This document shows, piece by piece, positions 53,221 to 61,436 of a stretch of DNA of 64,000 bases (positions are counted from its first letter, which is position 1; each line of letters opens with the position of its first letter). The notes under the pieces are model-generated. The model had not been told where the DNA came from. It did no database searches and saw nothing but the letters and a program-made list of their open reading frames with translations. Both the position numbers and the translations under genes were made by a program. This DNA is from JBBQZO01 sp038207625 (GTDB taxonomy: Bacteria; Pseudomonadota; Gammaproteobacteria; Burkholderiales; Burkholderiaceae_D), in NCBI GenBank assembly GCA_038207625.1, contig JBBQZO010000005.1, forward strand, positions 1 to 64,000, in the 5' to 3' direction.

Positions 53221-53692
53221 CCAGCGCACGTCACCGCGAACGAAGCGCAAGCGGACTTGACATCGACGGCGCAATCAAAGAATCGGAAAGAATCGGGGAC
53301 AGCAACTGTCTTGCGAAAGAATCGGGGACAGACGGGAAAGAGAAGAATCGGGGACAGACCCGGAAGAATCGGGGACGAAGAGTCGGGGACAGACCCGGGT
53401 TTCAGGGAAACTTTCCCAAATTGATGGGTGACTATTTCCTGAAAACACGGGTCTGTCCCCGATTTGCGGGTCTGTCCCCGATTTGCGATTTCCTGAAAAC
53501 ACGGGTCTGTCCCCGATTTGCGCGGGTCTGTCCCCGATTTGCGCGGTCCCCTATTTGCGCGGGTCTGTCCCCGATTTGCGGGTTCATCGCACAAATTACT
53601 CTGACCCCGCTTTCGCGCACCGAAGTCAGCAGCGCGCAACGATCAAAGCCAGCGCAGTACGCGCGTCGAGGCCCGCGCGAGCTCCGCAGCAG
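53221..53692. other. Intergenic repeat region between flotillin-like gene and cusA
   Basis: No gene. Dominated by the GGGGACAG/CTGTCCCC array (53275-53585). It ends with an isolated CTCTGACCCCGC (about 53599-53610), another degenerate member of the same repeat family. Confidence 0.7.
53275..53585. repeat. Converging array of CGGGGACAG / CTGTCCCCGATT REP-like repeats
   Basis: The left half has about five plus-oriented copies of the type AATCGGGGACAG(AC). The right half has about five inverted copies of the type GGTCTGTCCCCGATTTGCG, plus a mutated one (GGTCCCCTATTTGCG). The two halves point at each other around 53405-53440 (TTTCAGGGAAAC...TTTCCTGAAAAC), so the whole region can form very large hairpins. 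The motif recalls REP sequences mobilised by tyrosine (RAYT) transposases. No transposase gene is in the window. Confidence 0.85.
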
Positions 53693-56600
53693 TCAGCGAA
53701 CGCGCCGCAACTGCCTGCGGCGCAGCAGCAAATACACCGCAGGCACCACAAACATCGACAGCAGCGGCGCGCTCACCATGCCGCCCACCATCGGCGCGGC
53801 GATGCGCTGCATCACTTCCGAGCCGCTGCCCTCGCCCAGCATCACCGGCACCAGTCCGGCGATGATCACTGCCACCGTCATCGCCTTAGGGCGCACGCGC
53901 AGCACCGCGCCTTCACGGATCGCGTCCAGCAGATCGCTCTCCTCGCACTTGCCGGCGGCTGTGCGCGCATCCCACGCATGCTTTAGATACAGCAGCATGA
54001 TCACGCCAAATTCAGCCGCCACGCCGGCCAGCGCGATGAAGCCCACTCCGCTGGCCACCGACAGATTGTGCCCCAGCGCCCACAACAACCAAAAGCCGCC
54101 GGCCAGCGCGAACGGCAGCGTCGCCATGATCAGCGCGGCCTCGTCAAGCCGCTGGAAAGTCAGGTACAGCAGCACAAAGATGATCAACAAGGTAGCCGGC
54201 ACCACGATTTTCAAGCGCGCACTGGCGCGCTCCAGATACTCGAACTGGCCCGACCACGAGATCGAATATCCGGCCGGCAGCACCACTTGCTGGGCCACCG
54301 CCTGCTGCATCGCGCGCACCGCCGAACTGAGGTCGCGCCCGCGAATGTCCACGTACACCCAGCCCGACAGGCGCGCGTTTTCGCTCTTCAGCATGGGCGG
54401 GCCGTCCTGGATGCGGATGGTGGACACGTCGCCCAGCCGGATCTGCGCGCCACGTTCGGTCAGCAACGGCAGCGCGCGCAGCTTCTCGAGCGAGTCGCGC
54501 ACTTCGCGCGGATAACGCACATTGATCGGAAAGCGCTGCAAACCCTCCACCGTCTCGCCGATGTTGTCGCCCCCGATCGCGGCCGCCACCACGCTGTGCA
54601 CGTCGGCGATGTTCAGGCCGTAGCGCGCCGCCGCGTCGCGGTCAATGTCGATGTCGACGTAGCGCCCGCCATTGAGCCGCTCGGCCAGCGCCGACGACAC
54701 GCCCGGCACCGGGCGCAGCACGCGCTCGATGTCGGCCGTGATACGGTCGATCTCCTTCAGACTCACGCCGGCCACCTTGACGCCGACCGGACTCTTGATG
54801 CCGGTGGCCAGCATGTCGATCCGGTTGCGGATCGGCGGCACCCAGATGTTCGACAAGCCCGGCACCTGCACGATGCGATCCAACTCGGCCACCAGCTTGT
54901 CGCTCGTCATACCAAAGCGCCACTGCGCGCGCGGCTTGAACTGAATGGTCGTCTCGAACATCTCCAGCGGCGCCGGGTCGGTGGCCGACTCGGCCCGCCC
55001 GGCCTTGCCGAACACGCTTTGCACCTCCGGCACCGTCTTGATCAGGCGGTCGGTCTGCTGCAGCAGTTGCGCCACCTTGCCCGCGCCGATGCCGGGCAGC
55101 GCCGACGGCATATACAGCACGTCGCCCTCGTCCAGCGGCGGCATGAACTCGCCGCCCAATTGCGACAGCGGCCACAGCGTCGCCAGCGCGATCAGTCCGG
55201 CGCCGACCAGCGTCGTCTTCGGATGGCGCAGCACGACGTCGAGCAGGGGCCGGTACAGCGCGATCAACAAGCGGTTAATTGGATTGCTGCGTTCGTCGGG
55301 AATGCGTCCGCGAATCAGGTAGCCCATCAGCACCGGAATCAAGGTCACCGCCAGCGCGGCGGCGGCGGCCATCGAGTAGGTCTTGGTAAATGCCAGCGGC
55401 GCGAACAGCCGGCCTTCCTGCGCCTCCAGCGTGAACACCGGGATGAACGACAGCACGATGATCAGCAGCGAAAAGAACAGCGCCGGCCCGACCTCGGCGG
55501 CGGCGTCGCCGATCACGCGCCAGTGCTCGTCTCCGGACAGCTCCGCATCGGGATGCGCGTGGCGCCACTGCTCGATGTGCTTGTGCGCGTTCTCGATCAT
55601 CACCACCGCCGCATCGACCATCGCGCCGATCGCGATCGCGATCCCGCCCAGCGACATGATGTTGGCGTTCACGCCCTGATAGTACATCACCACGTAGGCC
55701 GCCAGTATCCCCAGCGGCAGCGAGACGATCGCCACCAGCGCCGAGCGCACGTGAAACAGGAACACGGCGCACACCAGCGCGACGACGATGAATTCTTCGA
55801 TCAGCTTGTGTTCCAGATTGTCGACCGCGCGCACGATCAGGTTCGAGCGATCATAAGTGGGCACGATCTCCACGCCCGCCGGCAAACTGGCCTTGAGCAG
55901 CGCCAGCTTGGCCTTCACCACAGCGATCGTGGCCAGCGCGTTTTTACCGGAGCGCATCACGATCACGCCGCCGGCCACCTCGCCCTCGCCATTCAGGTCG
56001 GCGATCCCGCGCCGCATCTCCGGCCCGATCTGGATGCGCGCCACGTCGCCCAAGCGCACCGCCACCCCGGCATCGCTGGTGCGCAGCGGGATCTTGCGGA
56101 AGTCGTCCAGCGATTGCAGATAGCCGGACGCGCGCACCATGTATTCGGCCTCACCCAGCTCCAGCAGCGAGCCGCCGGTTTCCTGGTTGGCGCGCTGGAC
56201 CGCCGCAATCACCATGCCGTGCGGGATGTTAAACGCGCGCAGCTTGTCCGGGTCCAGCACGATCTGGTACTGGCGCACCATGCCGCCGATGCTGGCCACC
56301 TCGGCCACGTTGGGAACCGCTTTCAGCTCGTACTTCAAAAACCAGTCCTGCAGCGCACGCAGCTGCGACAGATCGAGCTTGCCGCTGCGGTCCACCAGCG
56401 CGTATTCGTAGACCCAGCCGACCCCGGTCGCGTCCGGCCCCAGCGCGGTCTTGGCTTGCGCGGGCAGGCGCGCCTGCACCTGGTTCAGGTATTCCAGCAC
56501 GCGCGAACGGGCCCAGTACGGGTCGGTGCCGTCCTCGAACAGGATGTAGACGAACGAGTCGCCGAAGAACGAATAACCGCGCACGGTTTTTGCGCCCGGC

Positions 56601-56827
56601 ACCGACAGCATCGTTGTCGTCAACGGATAGGTCACCTGGTTTTCGACGATCTGCGGTGCCTGCCCCGGCAAGCTGGTGCGAATGATCACCTGCACGTCGG
56701 ACAGGTCCGGAATCGCGTCAAGCGGCGTGCGCCCCAGCGCCCACACGCCCCAGGCGGTGACGACGAGCGTCGCCAACAGCACCAGCACGCGGTTGGCGAT
56801 CGACCAGCGTATCAGTTTGGCGATCAT
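53693..56827 (-). CDS. cusA: Copper/silver efflux RND pump CusA
   Basis: A 1044-residue heavy-metal RND pump with 12 membrane segments. It begins LIRWSIANRVLVLLATLVVTAWGVWALGRTPLDAIPDLSDVQVI, a CusA/SilA opening. Methionine-bearing segments DEGDVLYMPSALPG and LEMFETTIQFKP correspond to the Cu/Ag-binding Met triad region. MVDAAVVMIENAHKH in TM4 supplies the proton-relay acids. Four-base overlap with cusB. Exports Cu(I)/Ag(I) from periplasm or cytoplasm to the outside with CusB and CusC. Confidence 0.94.
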   Translation of the reverse strand: MIAKLIRWSIANRVLVLLATLVVTAWGVWALGRTPLDAIPDLSDVQVIIRTSLPGQAPQIVENQVTYPLTTTMLSVPGAKTVRGYSFFGDSFVYILFEDGTDPYWARSRVLEYLNQVQARLPAQAKTALGPDATGVGWVYEYALVDRSGKLDLSQLRALQDWFLKYELKAVPNVAEVASIGGMVRQYQIVLDPDKLRAFNIPHGMVIAAVQRANQETGGSLLELGEAEYMVRASGYLQSLDDFRKIPLRTSDAGVAVRLGDVARIQIGPEMRRGIADLNGEGEVAGGVIVMRSGKNALATIAVVKAKLALLKASLPAGVEIVPTYDRSNLIVRAVDNLEHKLIEEFIVVALVCAVFLFHVRSALVAIVSLPLGILAAYVVMYYQGVNANIMSLGGIAIAIGAMVDAAVVMIENAHKHIEQWRHAHPDAELSGDEHWRVIGDAAAEVGPALFFSLLIIVLSFIPVFTLEAQEGRLFAPLAFTKTYSMAAAAALAVTLIPVLMGYLIRGRIPDERSNPINRLLIALYRPLLDVVLRHPKTTLVGAGLIALATLWPLSQLGGEFMPPLDEGDVLYMPSALPGIGAGKVAQLLQQTDRLIKTVPEVQSVFGKAGRAESATDPAPLEMFETTIQFKPRAQWRFGMTSDKLVAELDRIVQVPGLSNIWVPPIRNRIDMLATGIKSPVGVKVAGVSLKEIDRITADIERVLRPVPGVSSALAERLNGGRYVDIDIDRDAAARYGLNIADVHSVVAAAIGGDNIGETVEGLQRFPINVRYPREVRDSLEKLRALPLLTERGAQIRLGDVSTIRIQDGPPMLKSENARLSGWVYVDIRGRDLSSAVRAMQQAVAQQVVLPAGYSISWSGQFEYLERASARLKIVVPATLLIIFVLLYLTFQRLDEAALIMATLPFALAGGFWLLWALGHNLSVASGVGFIALAGVAAEFGVIMLLYLKHAWDARTAAGKCEESDLLDAIREGAVLRVRPKAMTVAVIIAGLVPVMLGEGSGSEVMQRIAAPMVGGMVSAPLLSMFVVPAVYLLLRRRQLRRVR

Positions 56828-58173
56828 TTGGCCGCTCCGTGCAGCGGGTCGGCCGCTGCGTGCCCAGGCGCTGGGCGCGTGCCTGCTGGTGTCGCCGGTA
56901 TCGCCGGTATCGCCGGTGTCGCTGGTGTCATCGCGGCGCCGCCCGACGCCGCTGTGGGAGCCATCCGGGCCACGCTGCCTTTCAGGCTGGCCTCCGAGTC
57001 GAGCAGAAACTGGCCGGACACGACCACCATCTGGCCCGCTTCAAGCCCCTTGCGAATCTCGGATTGCCCGTTCGCTTCCGCGCCCAGCTCGACGTCGACC
57101 GCGCCAAATCGTCCCTCGCCCTGCGCCAGCATCACGACACTGCGCGTGCCGGTCTGGATCACCGCCTCGGTTGGCACCAGCAGCACGTCGGAGGCCGGCG
57201 TGCCCGCCAACGTGAGCGTGGCGAACATGCCTGGCACCAGCTGGCCATGCGGATTGGCCAGCTCGATGCGCGCCTTGAGCGTGCGCGTGGCCGGATTCAC
57301 GTCCGGCAGCAGCGCACCGACTTTGCCTTTGAAAACCACGCCCGGCAAAGCTGGCGCGCGCGCCTCCACGATTGCGCCCGGCCGCACACCTGCGCTGGCA
57401 CTTTCCGGCACGTCGGCGTTGAGCCACACGGTATCGACACCGTTGATGCGAAACAGCGGCGCGCCCGCTTGTACCGTCATGCCTTCGCGCGCACTGAGTT
57501 CAACCACCACGCCGCTACGCGGCGCGACGATGGTCAGGCGCGGCTGCACCTTGGCGCTTTTCTCCACCAGTTGAATCTGCGCGTCGTTCATGCCGACCAG
57601 ACGCATGCGCTGGCGCGCCGCATCTTGCAGCGTCTCCATGCCGGCCATGTGCCGCACGCTCAAAAATTCTTCCTGCGCCGCGATCCAGTCCGGCACATAC
57701 AGCTCGGCCAGCGCCTGCCCCTTGGCGACCGCATCGAGCGCGGCGCGCACGTACAGACGCTCCACGTAGCCGTTGCTGCGCGCCTGTACCAGCACCGCGT
57801 CGCGCTCGTTGTAGGCGATGCTGCCGACCGCTGTCAACGCTTGCGCAAGACTGGCGCGCGTGACAGCGGTGGTGCGTATGCCCAGGTTCTGCTGCATGCG
57901 CGGACTGATCGTCACGCCGCCCGCGTCGGCGCCTTCGCTGGCGTACACCGGCACCAGTTGCATGTCCATGAAGGGCGACTTGCCGGGCTTGTCGAAACGC
58001 TGACCGGGCACCATCGGGTCCTGCCAATACAGCGGTTTTTTGGCCACGACAGGCACGGTCGCCAGCGCGGCCGATGCGATCTGGTGGTGCAGGCCAGCCC
58101 AGTACAAACCATAACCGCCCAGACCAAGCACGGCGGCCGCGCTCAGCGCGACAAAAATTTGGGACTGCTTCAT
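56824..58173 (-). CDS. cusB: Efflux RND periplasmic adaptor CusB
   Basis: A 449-residue membrane-fusion protein: membrane anchor (IFVALSAAAVLGLGGYGLYWAG), heavy-metal-binding motif YWQDPMVPGQRFDKPGKSPFMDMQLVPVY near residues 50-80 (CusB-type), lipoyl and beta-barrel domains (APRSGVVVELSAREGMTVQAG, PGMFATLTLAG). The C-terminus is Ala/Pro/Thr-rich (TPATPAIPAIPATPAG). Its stop overlaps the cusA start and its start overlaps the outer-membrane gene stop. Confidence 0.92.
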   Translation of the reverse strand: MKQSQIFVALSAAAVLGLGGYGLYWAGLHHQIASAALATVPVVAKKPLYWQDPMVPGQRFDKPGKSPFMDMQLVPVYASEGADAGGVTISPRMQQNLGIRTTAVTRASLAQALTAVGSIAYNERDAVLVQARSNGYVERLYVRAALDAVAKGQALAELYVPDWIAAQEEFLSVRHMAGMETLQDAARQRMRLVGMNDAQIQLVEKSAKVQPRLTIVAPRSGVVVELSAREGMTVQAGAPLFRINGVDTVWLNADVPESASAGVRPGAIVEARAPALPGVVFKGKVGALLPDVNPATRTLKARIELANPHGQLVPGMFATLTLAGTPASDVLLVPTEAVIQTGTRSVVMLAQGEGRFGAVDVELGAEANGQSEIRKGLEAGQMVVVSGQFLLDSEASLKGSVARMAPTAASGGAAMTPATPAIPAIPATPAGTRPAPGHAAADPLHGAAK

Positions 58174-59495
58174 TTGGTTTCCCCGTTCGGAGCGCTGCTT
58201 GGATTGGTGGACGGGCGCAGTTGCGGCACCACGAAAGTGAGTTGGGCCCACAGCCGTGCGCCGTCGGCCTGCAATTGGAGCGCCTGCAGCTTGACGTCGA
58301 TCTCGCCGCGGCGCGCGGCCAGCAGATCGGCCAGCGTCGCCTTGCCGCCGCGGTAGGCGCCCAGCAGCGCGTCGCTGCGCTCGTGCGCCAGCGGCAGCAG
58401 ATCGCGCATGTAACGCTGTTGGCGCTGGCGCAGGCTGTCCCATTCGTCGAATTGCGCGCGGATCTCGAAACCGTGTTCGCGCTGCGCCTCTTCGCGCTCG
58501 GCCTTGGCCTGTTCGAGCTGCGCCAATTTGGCCGACAGCTCGCGGTCCTGCCGGTGCGCGCGATCCCACTGCAGCGGCAGCGACACGCCCACCGACAGCA
58601 TGTTGGCAAAAGCCGGCCCGCGCTGCTGGTACGCGACCTCGACGCTCCAGTCGGCGCGCTGGTTGGCGCGCGCCAGATTCGCTTCGGCCTGGGCGATCTG
58701 CTCCTGGCGCGCCATCACCGCGATCTGCGGGTGGTGGGCCACCTGCGCATCGGCCGCCGCGCCGTCGAATGGCAGCGCGTCGGTGGACGGCGCGTCCGCC
58801 AGCGGCCCTTGCGCGGCGTCGCCGACCCAGCGCGCCAGCCGCGTCGTGGCGGCACGCACCCGCTGCGCAAATTCGCTGATCCGGTCGTCGGCGCCGGCCA
58901 CCGCGCCGCGTGCCGCGAACACATCGGCCTGGCTAACACGTCCGCCGCGATAGCCACCTTCCGCCGCCACCAGTTCAAGACGCGCTTGTGCCGCCTGCTC
59001 GGCCACCAGGGCCGCCATCCGCTCGGCAAAATATCGATCCAGCCAAGCGACGGCGGTGTCGCGCTCCAGCGCGGCCTGCGTGTCCGCCTTGGCCAGCTGC
59101 GACTTGTCCGCGCCCAGCGACAGCGCTTCGGCGCGCCAGCGACGCTTGTCGGCGCCAGTCCATTCCTGCATCAAACCGACCCGGCGCATGGTCATGAAGT
59201 CGCCATTCACGCTGAATCGGTCGGCGCCGCTGAGCGGCAAATTGTCGATCCCCATTTTGAGGACCGGGTCGGGCAGTTGGGCGGCGGCCTGGGCCTGCTC
59301 GCGCGCGGCGGCGCTGGCGAAATCGAGACTGACCAGCTGGCGCGAACGCAGTGCGGCGAGGCGCTGCGCCTCGGCCAGCGTCAGTGGCGCGTCGGCGCCG
59401 GCAGCGGCGCACGACAGCAACGCCACTGCCACGCACAGGGCGAGGTGGGAAAAGCGGGTGCGCCGGAAATGAGGCGCGGCAAACGGGGATGACAT
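58170..59495 (-). CDS. cusC: TolC-family outer-membrane factor CusC
   Basis: A 441-residue outer-membrane efflux protein: signal peptide after a basic N-terminus, then two TolC-type helical halves (LTLAEAQRLAALRSRQLVSLDFASAAAREQAQAAAQLPDPVLKMGI, and EANLARANQRADWSVEVAYQQRGPAFANMLSVGVSLPLQWDRAH). ATG 59495 follows CTGGAGGTTT. The membrane-anchoring Cys of E. coli CusC is not at the mature N-terminus. ATGA overlap with cusB. Confidence 0.9.
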   Translation of the reverse strand: MSSPFAAPHFRRTRFSHLALCVAVALLSCAAAGADAPLTLAEAQRLAALRSRQLVSLDFASAAAREQAQAAAQLPDPVLKMGIDNLPLSGADRFSVNGDFMTMRRVGLMQEWTGADKRRWRAEALSLGADKSQLAKADTQAALERDTAVAWLDRYFAERMAALVAEQAAQARLELVAAEGGYRGGRVSQADVFAARGAVAGADDRISEFAQRVRAATTRLARWVGDAAQGPLADAPSTDALPFDGAAADAQVAHHPQIAVMARQEQIAQAEANLARANQRADWSVEVAYQQRGPAFANMLSVGVSLPLQWDRAHRQDRELSAKLAQLEQAKAEREEAQREHGFEIRAQFDEWDSLRQRQQRYMRDLLPLAHERSDALLGAYRGGKATLADLLAARRGEIDVKLQALQLQADGARLWAQLTFVVPQLRPSTNPSSAPNGETK

Positions 59496-59570
59496 GAAAC
59501 CTCCAGAAAGCGATAGGCAACATCGCCGCCGCGCGCTGCGGGGCAATGACGGGCTAGGCGATCTGGCGGA

Positions 59571-59954
59571 TTAAATGCGGAAACAGCAGTGTTGGATGGA
59601 CAGCGGCGGCGCGGTGCTGCGCATCAGCAGCGTGGCGTCGATCGCGTCGGTGCGCGGCGCGACGATTTCTTCGGCTTGCAGCACGACGCACAAGGCGCCC
59701 GCCACGAACGGCTGCACATGCGGCGCGGCTGCGGTGTCAGCCGACTGGTTGCCAGCGTCGCAGTGCGCGTGGCACAGACCGGGCTGCGCCACCTTCATGC
59801 CGTGACAGTTCGCCATGTCCGCACCGACGTCCATGACCATCGGCGCGTCGCTGGTGCGCGGACACACGTAAGCCGCCACAGCCAACTGCGTAAACAGCAG
59901 GCTGAACAACGTAACAAGTGCGGCAAGCAGGCGCGCGGTGCGGGTCAAGGTCAT
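59571..59954 (-). CDS. Exported Cys/His/Met-rich protein of the cus operon
   Basis: A 127-residue protein: signal peptide (LAALVTLFSLLFTQLAVAA), then AYVCPRTSDAPMVMDVGADMANCHGMKVAQPGLCHAHCDAGNQS and a C-terminal SIQHCCFRI. The six Cys, several Met and three His cluster suggest copper binding. It is the promoter-proximal gene of the Cus operon, 75 nt ahead of cusC, and may be a periplasmic metal chaperone analogous in place, not in sequence, to CusF. Confidence 0.78.
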   Translation of the reverse strand: MTLTRTARLLAALVTLFSLLFTQLAVAAYVCPRTSDAPMVMDVGADMANCHGMKVAQPGLCHAHCDAGNQSADTAAAPHVQPFVAGALCVVLQAEEIVAPRTDAIDATLLMRSTAPPLSIQHCCFRI

Positions 59955-60258
59955 GTAGTCAATCGGGGAGTAACTAATAGTAAGGACATTTGGCGCATTC
60001 CGCAAGGCTGAGCAAGCACAGGCTGAGCAAGCACAGCAATGATGGTTCGTGAGCCGCATACAACGAAATACGGCTCAAAAAATGAGTTAATTTCCCCGCG
60101 AATGCAGCGCAGGCAACTGGCTATGTTTGGCAACCATCAACCTGGCAGACATCGAGATACCAGCGTTGCGCCCTTACGTAGGCACTGCCCCAACCGCCGC
60201 CGCCGCGCGGACGCCAATTCGGCAAAGGCCAAGTGACCGGATAAACTGGCGCGTCATG
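59955..60258. other. Intergenic region upstream of the cus operon
   Basis: No gene. Between the cus operon start and the stop of the small protein at 60259. Lower GC than the flanks around 59970-60080 and 60240-60300. Contains the cus promoter. A CusR/CopR-type box was not recognised. Confidence 0.5.
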
Positions 60259-60498
60259 TCAACTACCAGAGAGGCATATGCATTCATACTCAAGATAGCG
60301 GCCCTTCGTGGTGATCGCCCCCCGCCCTTCCAATCGATAAGTCTGGTGTTCGCCGATACATTGCTTTGCACACATTTCGGTTAAGGATGCGCGCTCAGGA
60401 AGGAGGTGTGAAATAGACACGAAAACGAATAGGGCCGCAAACAAGATGCAGGCGAATCGCATCTTCGTCATCACAAGAATGTTTTGCTTTCCTTTCAT
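60259..60498 (-). CDS. Small membrane-anchored Cys protein downstream of hicAB
   Basis: A 79-residue protein: MKGKQNILVMTKMRFACILFAALFVFVSISHLLPE gives one hydrophobic segment or an uncleaved signal, then four cysteines in EMCAKQCIGEHQ and YECICLSGS. ATG 60498 lies 4 nt from the hicB stop. A Met nine codons later (60471) is an alternative start. Ribosome site weak. Probably a third gene of the hicAB transcript. Function unknown. Confidence 0.55.
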   Translation of the reverse strand: MKGKQNILVMTKMRFACILFAALFVFVSISHLLPERASLTEMCAKQCIGEHQTYRLEGRGAITTKGRYLEYECICLSGS

Positions 60499-60502
60499 TT
60501 TT

Positions 60503-60859
60503 TTACCGGCCATCGCCCCGCCCATCTTCTAGCGAGGATGCGACACATTCACGCACGTAATCATTCAAGGTCGAGCCATTTCTGGCCGCTTTCATCGCCG
60601 CGGCGCGGTGCAACGCCGGCGTCATTCGAACGTTGAAACTACCGCTAAATGGCTTGTCCGGTATCAGATTGTCGCGGGCGCACTTCTCGAGGTAATACTC
60701 GACCGCGTCTTGAAATGCTTTTTCCAGCTGCGCAGGAGCATCAGCCTCATAGGTGACCAGATCGTTGACGAACAACAGTTTCCCGTGAAGACAATCATCC
60801 TCGATGCTGACTTCGACTGATCCACAATATCCTTTGTAGCTCAGAGTCTTCTCGTTCAT
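60503..60859 (-). CDS. hicB: HicB-family antitoxin
   Basis: A 118-residue HicB: degenerate RNase-H-like fold (SYKGYCGSVEVSIEDDCLHGKLLFVNDLVTYEADAPAQLEKAFQDAVEYYLE) and a C-terminal ribbon-helix-helix DNA-binding domain (SFNVRMTPALHRAAAMKAARNGSTLNDYVRECVASSL). It follows hicA by 8 nt, the toxin-first order usual for hicAB. Neutralises HicA and represses the operon. Confidence 0.9.
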   Translation of the reverse strand: MNEKTLSYKGYCGSVEVSIEDDCLHGKLLFVNDLVTYEADAPAQLEKAFQDAVEYYLEKCARDNLIPDKPFSGSFNVRMTPALHRAAAMKAARNGSTLNDYVRECVASSLEDGRGDGR

Positions 60860-60867
60860 ACGTCCTC

Positions 60868-61113
60868 TCATTTCCCCATCGCGTCAATCTGCTTGACTAC
60901 TTCGCGCAGCACATATTTTTTCACGATCGTTTGCGGATGCGGCTGGTGCAAAAAAAACTTTTTCCCGTCCTCACTTTTAAATGTTCGGTACGAACCCGGC
61001 TTATCTGAAACATCTTGAAATCCAACTGATCTCAGCGCGGTCACGAGTTCATTCCACGTAAAGTCGGAGGGAATCGCGCGCAGTCTGGCGATGAGTTTGG
61101 CGGATTTGACCAT
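60868..61113 (-). CDS. hicA: HicA-family toxin with Tyr in place of the catalytic His
   Basis: An 81-residue dsRBD-like mRNA interferase fold: LIARLRAIPSDFTWNELVTALRSVGFQDV, then GSYRTFKSEDGKKFFLHQPHPQTIVKKYVLREVVKQID. In most HicA proteins the residue after Ser in this loop is the catalytic His. Here it is Tyr42. A minus-strand -10-like TATACT lies at 61138-61133. Either an attenuated toxin or a lineage variant. Confidence 0.88.
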   Translation of the reverse strand: MVKSAKLIARLRAIPSDFTWNELVTALRSVGFQDVSDKPGSYRTFKSEDGKKFFLHQPHPQTIVKKYVLREVVKQIDAMGK

Positions 61114-61436
61114 GGCATATCGAGTTAGTTGAAGTATAGTGCACCTGAATTTCAGTTGCAGAAACTTTGTCGCATCATGCTTTGGCGCCGATCATGCGCG
61201 CGTCCATCGAATGGCCAGCACCGGCTGGTGCCAAAGACCGGTTTCGCCACGCCGGCCACGCGATGCTGCGCGCCAGCATGTGGCCTCCCCGCGATCGGCG
61301 TGCTACTAGATCGTCAGCGGCGCACGCATTTAACACCCGGCGATACAGATATGCTGCACATGCGCCAAGCTTGCTATCATGTCGGACTGTCGGCGCCACG
61401 CCGGCTTTTTTCCATCACAACGTAGGAGATCATCGA
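61114..61436. other. Intergenic region between hicAB and the S9 peptidase
   Basis: No gene. Contains the hicAB promoter side (TATACT on minus near 61133) and the leader of the S9 gene. GTAGGAGAT lies just before its ATG. Confidence 0.55.

Noticed and set aside
53275..53600. CRISPR array
   Set aside because: Repeats are short (about 12-19 nt), unevenly spaced and change orientation in the middle. No cas genes and no uniform spacers.
54068..57574. Very long open frame (over 1100 codons) on the plus strand opposite cusA/cusB
   Set aside because: Antisense shadow of high-GC codon bias. His/Arg/Gln-rich composition without any family motif, no ribosome site. The minus-strand cus genes are unmistakable.
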